Part shown: one piece after another, positions 7,607-15,407 of the stretch | Numbering within the stretch: the first letter of the stretch is position 1 | Layout: the number at the start of each line of letters is the position of its first letter | NCBI GenBank assembly: GCA_934086815.1 | Contig: CAKOIM010000008.1 | Location: 1 to 47,951 of the forward strand | Source: an uncultured Bacilli bacterium | GTDB taxonomy: Bacteria > Bacillota_I > Bacilli_A > RF39 > UBA660 | Direction of reading: 5' to 3' | DNA: 47,951 bases | Position numbers and translations under genes: made by a program | Notes under the pieces: model-generated | Seen by the model: the letters and a program-made list of their open reading frames with translations, nothing else | Told to the model about the DNA's origin: nothing | Database searches by the model: none

Positions 7607-7630
7607 ATTCCTCCTTTATAAAGCTATTTA

Positions 7631-7659
7631 AATATATGATGAGAAAAATTTATATATTC
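7631..7659 (-). promoter_or_regulatory. Candidate sigma-E promoter of spoIIIAH
   Basis: On the minus strand GAATATA (7653-7659), 14 bases, then CATATATT (7631-7638). This matches the B. subtilis sigma-E pattern (KMATATT, 14-15 bases, CATAnnnT) and its spacing. sigE itself is in this window. Confidence 0.55.
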
Positions 7660-7674
7660 CTGTTTAAAGGTTTA

Positions 7675-7703
7675 AGTTGATAATTTAAAAAAATATGGTA
7701 GAA
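7675..7703 (+). promoter_or_regulatory. Candidate sigma-A promoter of the phosphoesterase gene
   Basis: TTGATA, a 16-17-base spacer and TAGAAT precede the AAAGGGGG site of the gene at 7727. Positions are approximate. Confidence 0.45.
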
Positions 7704-7726
7704 TATATACAAAAAAGGGGGAAATT

Positions 7727-8731
7727 ATGAAAATTGAAAAAATGTTTAGTGGATATGATGATAATGATGTTAATCTATTTTTAAATTTATTGTTTAATGA
7801 AAAGAAAATGATTGAACTTCAAAACAAACTTGTTGATTGTTTAGAAAAGGTGCTTTTATACAAACATTATGAAGATGAAATATGTGAGTATTTAAATATA
7901 TCTCATGAAGTATTTGTTAGCTTAATAAATGAATTACAAAAAAGAGGAAGAATAATAATTAGAAAGTATTTGGAAAATGGACGTATAAAATATAGTTTTG
8001 GAAGAAGTTATGAGTTATCTAAAAGTGGAAATTTTATTAATGATGAGGTTAGAATTAATCATCTTAAAAATTCAGATACTATTAAGATGATGGTAATGTC
8101 TGATTTGCACTTTGGAAGTATATATGAAAGATTAGATTTAATAGATAATGCTTTCTCGTATTGTACAAAAAATGGAATTAATATTATTTTAAATTGTGGT
8201 GATTTTATAAATGGGGTTCAAAAAAAGTCTGTTCAAAAAGTTTTATATGTAGATAAACAAGTAGAAAGATTTTTGAAAAAATATCCATATGATAAAAATA
8301 TAATAACTCTTGGGGTTTTAGGAAATCATGATATTGATGCTTTTAAATATGGTGTTAATTTAGCAGATGCCTGTTACTTTAATAGACCAGATGTTGCTAT
8401 TTCTTATAATTCTTCTTTAAATATAAAATATCAATCAGAAAACATTTTGTTATCACATGGAGACATAAGCAATTGCAACATTGAAAATGGACTAAGTAAA
8501 ATAATTTTTTGTGGGCATTATCATAAATATTCATTGTTTAGTATTAATAATAAGCTGAAAATTGATGTTCCATCACTAAGTGATATGAGCAAGGATAAGC
8601 CTTCGGTATTAATATTAGAAATGGATTTAAATAAAGGTCGTATTCAAAATATTGAAATTAAAAATATTGATATGAGAGATTTAAAGGTGCTTTCTCATGG
8701 AACTTTTTTAACTCGTAGTAGAAACAAATAA
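7727..8731 (+). CDS. Calcineurin-like metallophosphoesterase with N-terminal winged-helix region
   Basis: A 334-residue cytoplasmic protein. The C-terminal part carries the dinuclear metallophosphatase motifs in order: SDLHFGS (DLH at 126-128), NCGDFING, GNHD, SHGD and CGHYHKYS. The first 100 residues are helical and include a segment (YLNISHEVFVSLINELQKRGRI) that looks like a winged helix, so it may bind nucleic acid or sense a ligand. Substrate unknown; proteins of this fold act on nucleotides, phosphoproteins or DNA. It is monocistronic, with its own promoter and a hairpin before ftsA. Confidence 0.75.
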   Translation: MKIEKMFSGYDDNDVNLFLNLLFNEKKMIELQNKLVDCLEKVLLYKHYEDEICEYLNISHEVFVSLINELQKRGRIIIRKYLENGRIKYSFGRSYELSKSGNFINDEVRINHLKNSDTIKMMVMSDLHFGSIYERLDLIDNAFSYCTKNGINIILNCGDFINGVQKKSVQKVLYVDKQVERFLKKYPYDKNIITLGVLGNHDIDAFKYGVNLADACYFNRPDVAISYNSSLNIKYQSENILLSHGDISNCNIENGLSKIIFCGHYHKYSLFSINNKLKIDVPSLSDMSKDKPSVLILEMDLNKGRIQNIEIKNIDMRDLKVLSHGTFLTRSRNK

Positions 8732-8752
8732 ATTGAAAAATATAAAATTAGT

Positions 8753-8781
8753 TTAACGTACTTGCGTTAAGCGTTTTTTTT
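8753..8781 (+). terminator. Terminator after the phosphoesterase, overlapping the ftsA promoter
   Basis: TTAACG (8753-8758) and CGTTAA (8765-8770) form a short stem, followed by GCG and eight T. The right arm contains the -35 box of ftsA. Confidence 0.5.
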
Positions 8782-8790
8782 CGCTATAAT
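8762..8790 (+). promoter_or_regulatory. Sigma-A promoter of ftsAZ
   Basis: TTGCGT (8762-8767), a 17-nt spacer and TATAAT (8785-8790). The -35 box is inside the hairpin that ends the previous gene. Confidence 0.6.
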
Positions 8791-8816
8791 TGAGTAGGAT
8801 ATAGGAAGTGAAATGG

Positions 8817-10058
8817 ATGCGCAAAATATTTGCTAGTTTAGATATTGGTAATCACACTATTAAGCTTGTAGTAGGTGAAATGGTTAGAAATAGATTAAAT
8901 GTTTTGGCGTGTGTCGATACTCCTTCAAGAGGAATAAAAAAGGGATTTATTGTTAATTTAGAAAGTGCTTTAGAAGCTATAAATGATGTTTTTAAAAAAG
9001 CTGAGGAACAAGTGGGGTTGAAAATTACAAAAGTAGTTGTAAGTGTGCCTAGTAATGGCTTTAGTTGTTTTTTAACAGAAGGAACAATATCTATAAATAA
9101 TGAAGAAAGTAAAGTAACTCATAATGATATTGAAAAAGTCTTAAAAGTAGCAATATATAATAAAGTGTTGGATAATCAAGAACTTGTAACATTACTTCCT
9201 ATAAAATATTTAATTGATGATAGCATAGTAACAGAAAATCCTTTAGGTATGAAATCAGTAAAATTAAGTGTCAAGGCAGTTGCAGGAATAGTACCTAAAA
9301 AGAATGTTTTACAAATTGTTAAGTGTCTTGAAAAAATTGGTGTTACTGTAGTAGATTTTACAATTGGGGCATTAGCAGATTATTATGAATTTAATTATAA
9401 TAAAAAAAGTAATGAAGTAGGTGCTTTAGTTAATATTGGGGCTTCTAAAATGGAAGTAGCTATATTTAATAAAGGTATTATTACCGGATGTGAAGTAATT
9501 GACATGGGCGGAGATAATATTGATTATGATTTAGGTTATGTGTATAAAATAAGTAGAAATGATGCTCTATATTTAAAAGAAACTATTGCCCATGCTAATA
9601 AAGTGAATGCAAGACCTAGTGAATCAGTATTATTAAATAATAAAAATGGTGAAAAAATTAAAATAAATCAATTTGATGCTAGTGAAATTGTTATGGGGAG
9701 AATAGAAGAAATACTAAATTTAGCAAAAAAACAAATAAATCTCTTAACAAAAAAAGAAATTAGTTATATAATTGTTACAGGGGGAGTAACTGAACTTGCA
9801 GATTTTAAGAGTATATTAGATTATGTTATTAAAGATGCAATGATTGGTTATACTAAAGAAATTGGAGCGCGTCATAATAAATATTCAACATGTTTAGGGT
9901 TAATAAAATATTATGATAGTAAGTTAAGATTGAAAAATAAGGATTATTCAATATTTAGTATTGAAGAACAAGAAGAATTAAGTGGAATACATAAAAAAGT
10001 AAATTTTTCAGAAGATTCTCTTTTGGGAAAATTATTTGGGTACTTTTTTGATAACTAG
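8817..10058 (+). CDS. ftsA: Cell division protein FtsA
   Basis: Actin-like protein that tethers FtsZ to the membrane and recruits the divisome. It starts MRKIFASLDIGNHTIKLVVGE, with the phosphate-1 motif of the actin fold. It contains the SHS2/1C subdomain (about 80-165) and GGVTELA near the adenine pocket. It ends in a short amphipathic helix (LLGKLFGYFFDN), the membrane-targeting sequence. I place the start at ATG 8817, eight bases after AGGAAG; the in-frame GTG at 8808 falls within that ribosome site. ftsZ begins 15 bases after the stop. Confidence 0.95.
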   Translation: MRKIFASLDIGNHTIKLVVGEMVRNRLNVLACVDTPSRGIKKGFIVNLESALEAINDVFKKAEEQVGLKITKVVVSVPSNGFSCFLTEGTISINNEESKVTHNDIEKVLKVAIYNKVLDNQELVTLLPIKYLIDDSIVTENPLGMKSVKLSVKAVAGIVPKKNVLQIVKCLEKIGVTVVDFTIGALADYYEFNYNKKSNEVGALVNIGASKMEVAIFNKGIITGCEVIDMGGDNIDYDLGYVYKISRNDALYLKETIAHANKVNARPSESVLLNNKNGEKIKINQFDASEIVMGRIEEILNLAKKQINLLTKKEISYIIVTGGVTELADFKSILDYVIKDAMIGYTKEIGARHNKYSTCLGLIKYYDSKLRLKNKDYSIFSIEEQEELSGIHKKVNFSEDSLLGKLFGYFFDN

Positions 10059-10073
10059 AGGGAGAAATGGATT

Positions 10074-11135
10074 ATGAATGGATTACAGATGGATCAAATT
10101 GCCAAGATTAAAGTAATTGGTGTTGGTGGTGGCGGATGCAATGCCGTAAATAGAATGATAGCAGAGGGTGTTAAAAGTGTTGAATTTTATATAGTTAATA
10201 CAGATTTACAAGTACTTAATGCTTCATTATGTGAAAATAAAATACAAATAGGAAAAAATATAACAGGTGGTAGAGGAGCTGGGGCTAATCCGGAAGTTGG
10301 TAGAGCTGCGGCTTTAGAAAGTAAAACCGAACTTGAAGATGCTTTACAAGGTGCAGATATGGTTTTTGTAGCTTGCGGGTTAGGAGGCGGAACCGGAACT
10401 GGTGCGGCTCCAATTATTGCTGAAATTGCTCAAGAAATGGGAGCTTTAACCGTAGGTATAGTAACTAAACCATTTAGATTTGAGGGCAAAAGAAGAATGG
10501 AAAATGCCTTGGTTGGTTTAGAAGAATTAAAAGAACATGTAGATACATTGATAATTATTCCGAATGACAGATTAAGAGAATTAATTGATAAAACTACAAG
10601 TTTTGAAGATGCTTTTAAAGAAGTAGATAATGTTTTACATAGAGGTGTTCAATCAATTTCTGATTTAATTGCCGTTACAGGAGTTATAAATCTAGACTTT
10701 GCGGATGTTAAAACTGTTATGGAAAAAAGTGGAACCGCTATTATTGGTATTGGATGTAATGCTGGAGAAAATAGAGCTATTGAAGCGGCTAGGCAAGCGG
10801 TGTCTAATTCTTTATTAGAAGCAACTATTGAAGGGGCAACTAATGCAATTGTAAATGTTACAGGTGGAAATAATTTAACTTTATTTGAAATAGAAGATGC
10901 AGTAGAAACAGTTAGAGAAGCTGCAAACTCAGATATAAATATAATATTTGGGGCAATAAAGAATGAAAACTTAACGGATGAAGTAATTGTTACAGTTATT
11001 GCTACTGGATTTGATGAAGAAACAGGCGAAGAAGCTTTATTTAGCGATGATGTTCATGTTCAAAAAAGAAGAAGTACACCAGTTGTTGATGATGAATATG
11101 AAATACCACCATTTTTAAGAAGTGATAATTTTTAG
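10074..11135 (+). CDS. ftsZ: Cell division GTPase FtsZ
   Basis: Tubulin homologue that polymerises with GTP to form the Z ring. Visible features are the glycine-rich VGGGGCNAVNRM, the tubulin signature GGGTGTGAAP and T7-loop residues NLDFADVK. The linker is short and charged. The C-terminal peptide EIPPFLR is the docking site for FtsA and other partners. At 353 residues it is slightly shorter than B. subtilis FtsZ because of a short linker. It is co-transcribed with ftsA and ended by the hairpin at 11152-11176. Confidence 0.98.
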   Translation: MNGLQMDQIAKIKVIGVGGGGCNAVNRMIAEGVKSVEFYIVNTDLQVLNASLCENKIQIGKNITGGRGAGANPEVGRAAALESKTELEDALQGADMVFVACGLGGGTGTGAAPIIAEIAQEMGALTVGIVTKPFRFEGKRRMENALVGLEELKEHVDTLIIIPNDRLRELIDKTTSFEDAFKEVDNVLHRGVQSISDLIAVTGVINLDFADVKTVMEKSGTAIIGIGCNAGENRAIEAARQAVSNSLLEATIEGATNAIVNVTGGNNLTLFEIEDAVETVREAANSDINIIFGAIKNENLTDEVIVTVIATGFDEETGEEALFSDDVHVQKRRSTPVVDDEYEIPPFLRSDNF

Positions 11136-11151
11136 AAACTATGACTTAAAG

Positions 11152-11176
11152 CGACAAAATATTGTCGTTTTTTTTT
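11152..11176 (+). terminator. Terminator of ftsAZ
   Basis: CGACAA (11152-11157) and TTGTCG (11162-11167) form a stem, followed by nine T. The arms also contain TGTCG cores resembling Spo0A boxes. A TATAAT (11178-11183) begins directly after the T run, probably for spoIIGA. Confidence 0.75.
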
Positions 11177-11198
11177 ATATAATAGTTTTGGTGATTAA

Positions 11199-12002
11199 AT
11201 GAAAATATATTTAGATTTAGTTTTAATACTTAATTTTGTATATGATTTATTACTTTTAATGTGTGTTGATGTAACACTAAAAAGATTTACTAAATTTTAT
11301 CGTTTAATTATATCTGCTTTAGCCGGAGCTTTATCTTTAATTATTTTATTTTTACCATTTAATAAATATGTTTTGTTTTTATTTAAAGTATTAGTAAGTT
11401 TATTTATGATTATAATTGCTTTTGGATATAAAAATATAAAGTATTTTTTTACTAATATTTCGTATCTTTATATGTGTAGTGTAATTCTGGGAGGATTTTT
11501 ATACTTTTTAAATGTAGAATTTAGCTATAAAAGAGAAGGGCTTATTTTTTATCATGAGGGTTTAAGTGTTAATTATATATTACTTTTAATTTTAGCACCC
11601 ATTATTCTTTATTTATATATACGTAACATAAAAATATTTAAGAGTACATATAATTTTTCATATCAGTTAAACATAGAGTTTATGGATAAGCAAATACTTA
11701 GTTGTAAAGGATTTTTAGATACAGGTAATAAATTAAAAGATCCTATATCTAAAAAGTATATTATTATATTATCTAAGAAAATATTAGTACCATTTATAAA
11801 TAATAAAAGTCCTATATATGTTCCTTATAAAGCTTTAAATAAAAAAGGACTTATAAAATGTTATAAAGTAAAATCTATTTCAATTAATAATCAAATATTT
11901 AATAATTACTTAGTGGGTTTAAGTGATGATAACTTTAAAATTAATGGAACAGATGCTTTACTTAATTATAAATTAATGGAGGATTTATGTTTAGAAAAAT
12001 AA
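11199..12002 (+). CDS. spoIIGA: Sporulation sigma-E processing peptidase SpoIIGA
   Basis: A 267-residue membrane aspartic protease that cleaves pro-SigE in the mother cell after signalling from the forespore protein SpoIIR. The N-terminal half (about 1-150) has five or so hydrophobic segments. The C-terminal half carries the aspartic-protease motif GFLDTGN, with the catalytic Asp near 174. The B. subtilis order ftsZ-spoIIGA-sigE is kept, without the bpr gene. Its last 16 bases overlap the start of sigE, which implies translational coupling of protease and substrate. It starts at ATG 11199 after a GGTGA site. Confidence 0.92.
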   Translation: MKIYLDLVLILNFVYDLLLLMCVDVTLKRFTKFYRLIISALAGALSLIILFLPFNKYVLFLFKVLVSLFMIIIAFGYKNIKYFFTNISYLYMCSVILGGFLYFLNVEFSYKREGLIFYHEGLSVNYILLLILAPIILYLYIRNIKIFKSTYNFSYQLNIEFMDKQILSCKGFLDTGNKLKDPISKKYIIILSKKILVPFINNKSPIYVPYKALNKKGLIKCYKVKSISINNQIFNNYLVGLSDDNFKINGTDALLNYKLMEDLCLEK

Positions 12003-12670
12003 TAGAGTGGTTATTAGTAAAATATAATGAAGTATTTTTTGTGGGGGCAACAGATAAATTACCACCTCCACTTAGTAAGGAAGAAGAGCTTAGTTATTTG
12101 ATTAAAATGAGGTCTGGTGATGAAGAAGCTAGAAATATTTTAATTGAACATAATTTAAGATTGGTTGTGTTTTTAGCTAAAAAGTATGAAAATGCTAAGT
12201 ATGATATTGAAGATTTAGTTAGTATTGGTTCAATTGGCCTTATAAAGGGAATTAATACTTATAAAATAGATAAAAATATTAAGTTAGCTACTTATGCATC
12301 TAGGTGTATATCAAATGAGATATTAATGTTTTTACGAAAAAATAAAAAGATAAATAAAGAAGTATCTTTTGAAGACGCACTTAATTATGATGCCGAAGGT
12401 AATGAGCTACACTTGGAAGATATTTTGGGAACAGATGCTAATTTAGTTCCAGAGGAATATGAAAATATGATTAATAAAGAAAGGTTAAATGAAGAAATAA
12501 AGTCTTTAAATGAAAGGGATAAAGAAATTATGACTTTAAGATATGGGCTTAATAATACTGAAGAATTTACTCAAAAAGAAGTAGCTAATATGCTTGGAAT
12601 TAGTCAATCTTATATTTCTAGAATAGAAAAAAAGGTTATTAAAAAGATTCAACAAGTTATGATTAAGTAG
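11987..12670 (+). CDS. sigE: Sporulation sigma factor SigE (pro-sigma-E)
   Basis: Mother-cell sigma factor of early sporulation. Region 2 (NLRLVVFLAKKYENA, DLVSIGSIGLIKGINTY, LATYASRCISNEILMFLR) and region 4 (TQKEVANMLGISQSYISRIEKK) are intact in 227 residues. The N-terminus is a hydrophobic pro-sequence (MFRKIIEWLLVKYNEVFFVG) to be removed by SpoIIGA. It appears about ten residues shorter than in B. subtilis. Overlap with spoIIGA supports coupled expression. sigG, the usual next gene in Bacillus, is absent here and is replaced by a candidate small RNA. Confidence 0.95.
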   Translation: MFRKIIEWLLVKYNEVFFVGATDKLPPPLSKEEELSYLIKMRSGDEEARNILIEHNLRLVVFLAKKYENAKYDIEDLVSIGSIGLIKGINTYKIDKNIKLATYASRCISNEILMFLRKNKKINKEVSFEDALNYDAEGNELHLEDILGTDANLVPEEYENMINKERLNEEIKSLNERDKEIMTLRYGLNNTEEFTQKEVANMLGISQSYISRIEKKVIKKIQQVMIK

Positions 12671-12727
12671 TGTAAATAATATGTATATCAATATGTAAAA
12701 AACGTTGCTGATTGATATCTATTTACA
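12671..12727. repeat. Nested inverted repeats overlapping a promoter after sigE
   Basis: The outer arms are TGTAAATA (12671-12678) and TATTTACA (12720-12727). The inner arms are ATATCAAT (12685-12692) and ATTGATAT (12711-12718). The right-hand arms lie in the spacer of the promoter at 12705-12734, which suggests an operator or a structured sigE 3' end. Confidence 0.5.
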
Positions 12728-12734
12728 TTATAAT
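12705..12734 (+). promoter_or_regulatory. Promoter of a candidate small RNA
   Basis: TTGCTG (12705-12710), an 18-nt spacer and TATAAT (12729-12734), with no ORF downstream on this strand before a strong terminator about 65-90 bases later. Confidence 0.5.
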
Positions 12735-12740
12735 AAAATT

Positions 12741-12826
12741 AAGCTAAGAGAAAGCTTATAAAAATGGGTTGAGTGATATTGGTTACCAATTCACAAAAGA
12801 AAAGTAGGGCGCAAGTCCTGCTTTTT
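12741..12826 (+). ncRNA. Candidate small RNA between sigE and the VanY gene
   Basis: The predicted transcript is about 85 bases, beginning near 12741. It contains three hairpins in series: AAGCT/AGCTT (12741-12757), a GTGA..TTGGT / ACCAA..TCAC stem (about 12772-12794), and a final 10-bp stem with a GCAA tetraloop and T run (12801-12826). No ORF with a ribosome site is present. I do not recognise a known RNA family. Alternatively this is a structured sigE 3' UTR. Confidence 0.4.
12801..12826. terminator. Bidirectional terminator with GCAA tetraloop
   Basis: AAAGTAGGGC (12801-12810), GCAA, GTCCTGCTTT (12815-12824) form a 10-bp stem with two G-T pairs. T follows on the + strand, and TTTTCTTTT follows on the minus strand. 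It touches the stop codon of the minus-strand VanY gene. Confidence 0.8.
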
Positions 12827-13907
12827 AGTATTTAGTTATATATAAATCGATATATTCTTCGAGTGTTAAATTATTATCATGAATTATTTTAGCATTATTT
12901 TTTCCTACATAACGAATGTGCCAATTTTCAAATTGATAAAGAGTTATGTTTTCTTTATTTTGGGGAAATCTTATTATAAAACCATATTTATAAGCATTAT
13001 TTTCTAACCATTTATAGTTATCACTATTAAGTCTTACATCTTTTAAAGCCATGTTTTTTAAATCAATAGCAAGACCTGTTTGATGTTCTGAATAACTTGG
13101 ACGAGCGGAATAAGTATCAGCTTTTTCTACGCCATGTAGTGAAACATAGTTATCATATAAAGTTTTTTGAAATCCATCACTCCTAAAGGCTGTCGTGGGC
13201 ATTAAATCAATATTTATTTCTTTTTTAGCAGATTCTTGTAATTTTAAAAAATCTTCTTTTACAATACTTCTTATCGGTACTTGATTGTTATATGCTCCGT
13301 CTAGGTATACTAAATCACTAGGTTTATAATTACTTGGCAAATAATTATATTTGTTAACTAAAACTAATATATCATTAGGATCTTTTACTTCTTTAGTACT
13401 TGAATATGCCTTTATATCTAAATTTATGTTAGTCTCAGTAATTATATCTTTAATATCTTTATTTTGATTTAAATCTTTATAATTATTGTATCTATCTATT
13501 TTATTTGCATCAAAATTATTATATGTATAATACTCTTTAATGTCTTGATAATCTAATTTTTTTAATATATCTAAGTTTCTTTCGCTTAATTTTAATAAAT
13601 AGTTTATTTCTTTACCTGTATAATTTTTAGGTAAAAAAGTTGTTATAACGTTTTCAAAATTAGTTTCATTATTAAATTCTATATCTTTGTATTCTTTTAA
13701 ATATTTTTCATCATAAATATTATTTAATAAAACATATTCTAAAGTTTTTGAATAATATTTTTTATCTATATTGTGTTTACTTAATAAATCATTAAATACT
13801 TGTTCTTCTTGGATACTTTTTTTAAAGAGTAATTCATATGAAAATAAACAAATAATTAAAATAAAGAGTATTAAAAATTTTTTTCTTAGTTTTCGTTTCA
13901 TTTTCAT
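12825..13907 (-). CDS. D-alanyl-D-alanine carboxypeptidase, VanY/LdcB type, membrane-anchored
   Basis: A 360-residue protein with an N-terminal membrane helix (about 10-27), a helical spacer of some 150 residues and a C-terminal VanY (peptidase M15B) domain. Zinc-site and catalytic motifs are visible: SEHQTGLAIDL (His and Asp ligands) and ENWHIRYVG (Glu and His). It should trim peptidoglycan stem peptides outside the cell. A paralogue of similar architecture is at 25459-26415. It has its own CTTACA-17-TATAAT promoter, divergent from ffh. The Asn/Lys-rich spacer looks fast-evolving. Confidence 0.88.
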   Translation of the reverse strand: MKMKRKLRKKFLILFILIICLFSYELLFKKSIQEEQVFNDLLSKHNIDKKYYSKTLEYVLLNNIYDEKYLKEYKDIEFNNETNFENVITTFLPKNYTGKEINYLLKLSERNLDILKKLDYQDIKEYYTYNNFDANKIDRYNNYKDLNQNKDIKDIITETNINLDIKAYSSTKEVKDPNDILVLVNKYNYLPSNYKPSDLVYLDGAYNNQVPIRSIVKEDFLKLQESAKKEINIDLMPTTAFRSDGFQKTLYDNYVSLHGVEKADTYSARPSYSEHQTGLAIDLKNMALKDVRLNSDNYKWLENNAYKYGFIIRFPQNKENITLYQFENWHIRYVGKNNAKIIHDNNLTLEEYIDLYITKY

Positions 13908-13923
13908 TTTTATTCACCAATTT

Positions 13924-13952
13924 TATTATAGCATCTTTTTAGTAGTATGTAA
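13924..13952 (-). promoter_or_regulatory. Promoter of the 12825-13907 VanY gene
   Basis: On the minus strand: CTTACA (about 13947-13952), a 17-nt spacer and TATAAT (about 13924-13929). Confidence 0.5.
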
Positions 13953-13960
13953 GAATTTTA

Positions 13961-13989
13961 TTGATTTATTCGGATTGTTATAGTAATAT
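13961..13989 (+). promoter_or_regulatory. Promoter of ffh
   Basis: TTGATT, a 17-nt spacer and TAATAT precede the AAAGGAG site and the ATG at 14022. Positions are approximate. Confidence 0.45.
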
Positions 13990-14021
13990 TAGGAGAGATT
14001 ATACATAAAGGAGAAGATATA

Positions 14022-15320
14022 ATGTTTGAATATATGGGAGATAGAATAAGTAATGCTTTAAAAAATATTCGTGGTATGGGTAAAATTACTGAGGAAAATA
14101 TTAGTGATGCAGTAAGAGAAATTAGAATTGCTTTATTAGAAGCTGATGTTAATTATCAAGTAGTAAAAGAATTTGTTAATGATGTAAAAGTAAAAGCATT
14201 GGATGCGGATGTTGCCAAAAGTTTAAAACCTGATGAAATATTTTTAAAAATTGTTAAAGATGAATTAGTTTCACTTTTAGGTGGGGATTATGTTCCTTTA
14301 GAGTTGAATAAAAAACCGACGACATTAATGCTTGTTGGGCTTCAAGGAAGTGGTAAAACTACGACCGCAGGTAAACTTGCCAATTATTTAAGAAAAAAAG
14401 AAGCTAAAAAACCTTTATTAGTTGCATGTGATATTTATAGACCTGCGGCTATTGAACAATTAAAGACAATAGGAAAAGAATTAAATATTGAAGTATATAG
14501 CGAGGATAATAATGTTTTAGAAATAGTTAAGGGTGCTTATTCATATGCTCGTGAAAATGGTTTTGATTATATTATTATAGATACCGCCGGTAGACTACAA
14601 ATAGATGATACTTTAATGCAAGAATTAAAAGATATTGATGAAAATTATCACCCGGATGAAAAAATACTTGTTATAGATGGTTCTATGGGACAAGATGCTA
14701 TAAATGTTATTACTGGTTTTAATGATTCTTTAAAACTTACGGGATGTGTATTAACTAAACTTGATGGTAATACTAAAGGTGGGGTTGCATTATCTGTAAG
14801 ACATTTAACTAATATTCCCATTAAGTTTATTGGGACTAGTGAAAAAATGGATGGATTAAGTGAATTTTATCCGGAAAGAATGGCCGAACGTATTTTAGAT
14901 ATGGGGGATATTTTAGAAATAGTTAATAAAGTCGAAGATGTTATTAATGAAGATGAAGCAAAAGAACAAGCAATAAAAATGAAAAAGGGTACTTATGATT
15001 TAAATGATTTTTTAAATAATTTAAAACAAATAAAAAAACTTGGACCTCTTGAAAATATAATTAAAATGTTGCCTCAAGCTCGAAAAATGGGGCTTAATAA
15101 TATATCGATAGATCCAAAAGACTTAGCACATGTGGAAGCTATTATATCTTCGATGACATTAAAAGAAAGAAAAAATCCAGATATTTTAAAAGCTAGTAGA
15201 AAACAAAGAATAGCTAAAGGTAGCGGAAGAAGTGTCGAAGAAGTAAATAGATTATTAAAGCAATTTAATATGATGAAAGATTTAATGAAAAAAATGTCAA
15301 ATGGCAATATGCCTTTTTAA
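14022..15320 (+). CDS. ffh: Signal recognition particle protein Ffh
   Basis: SRP54 GTPase that binds signal sequences of nascent membrane proteins together with the small SRP RNA and docks with FtsY. N domain at about 1-85. G-domain motifs: GLQGSGKTTTAGKLA (G1), DTAGRL (G3) and TKLDGNTKGG (G4). The methionine-rich M domain at the C-terminus has GSGRSVEEVNRLLKQF for SRP RNA binding. The 432-residue length is normal. The usual ylxM partner and rpsP are not adjacent. A terminator begins on its stop codon. Confidence 0.97.
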   Translation: MFEYMGDRISNALKNIRGMGKITEENISDAVREIRIALLEADVNYQVVKEFVNDVKVKALDADVAKSLKPDEIFLKIVKDELVSLLGGDYVPLELNKKPTTLMLVGLQGSGKTTTAGKLANYLRKKEAKKPLLVACDIYRPAAIEQLKTIGKELNIEVYSEDNNVLEIVKGAYSYARENGFDYIIIDTAGRLQIDDTLMQELKDIDENYHPDEKILVIDGSMGQDAINVITGFNDSLKLTGCVLTKLDGNTKGGVALSVRHLTNIPIKFIGTSEKMDGLSEFYPERMAERILDMGDILEIVNKVEDVINEDEAKEQAIKMKKGTYDLNDFLNNLKQIKKLGPLENIIKMLPQARKMGLNNISIDPKDLAHVEAIISSMTLKERKNPDILKASRKQRIAKGSGRSVEEVNRLLKQFNMMKDLMKKMSNGNMPF

Positions 15321-15342
15321 GGATAGGAAACTATCTTTTTTT
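15319..15342 (+). terminator. Terminator of ffh with GAAA tetraloop
   Basis: AAGGATAG (15319-15326), GAAA, CTATCTTT (15331-15338) and further T. The stem overlaps the ffh stop codon. Confidence 0.8.
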
Positions 15343-15396
15343 GTAAAGTGAATTTTTCTCAAAATGTAAAATGATATTTGCTTTTTTTGTAAAGTC
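15335..15396 (+). repeat. Short direct repeat before the broken ATPase
   Basis: CTTTTTTTGTAAAGT occurs twice, about 45 bases apart (near 15335 and 15380), between the ffh terminator and the next ribosome site. It could be the trace of a small duplication. Confidence 0.4.
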
Positions 15397-15407
15397 GAGG
15401 AGGAAAG

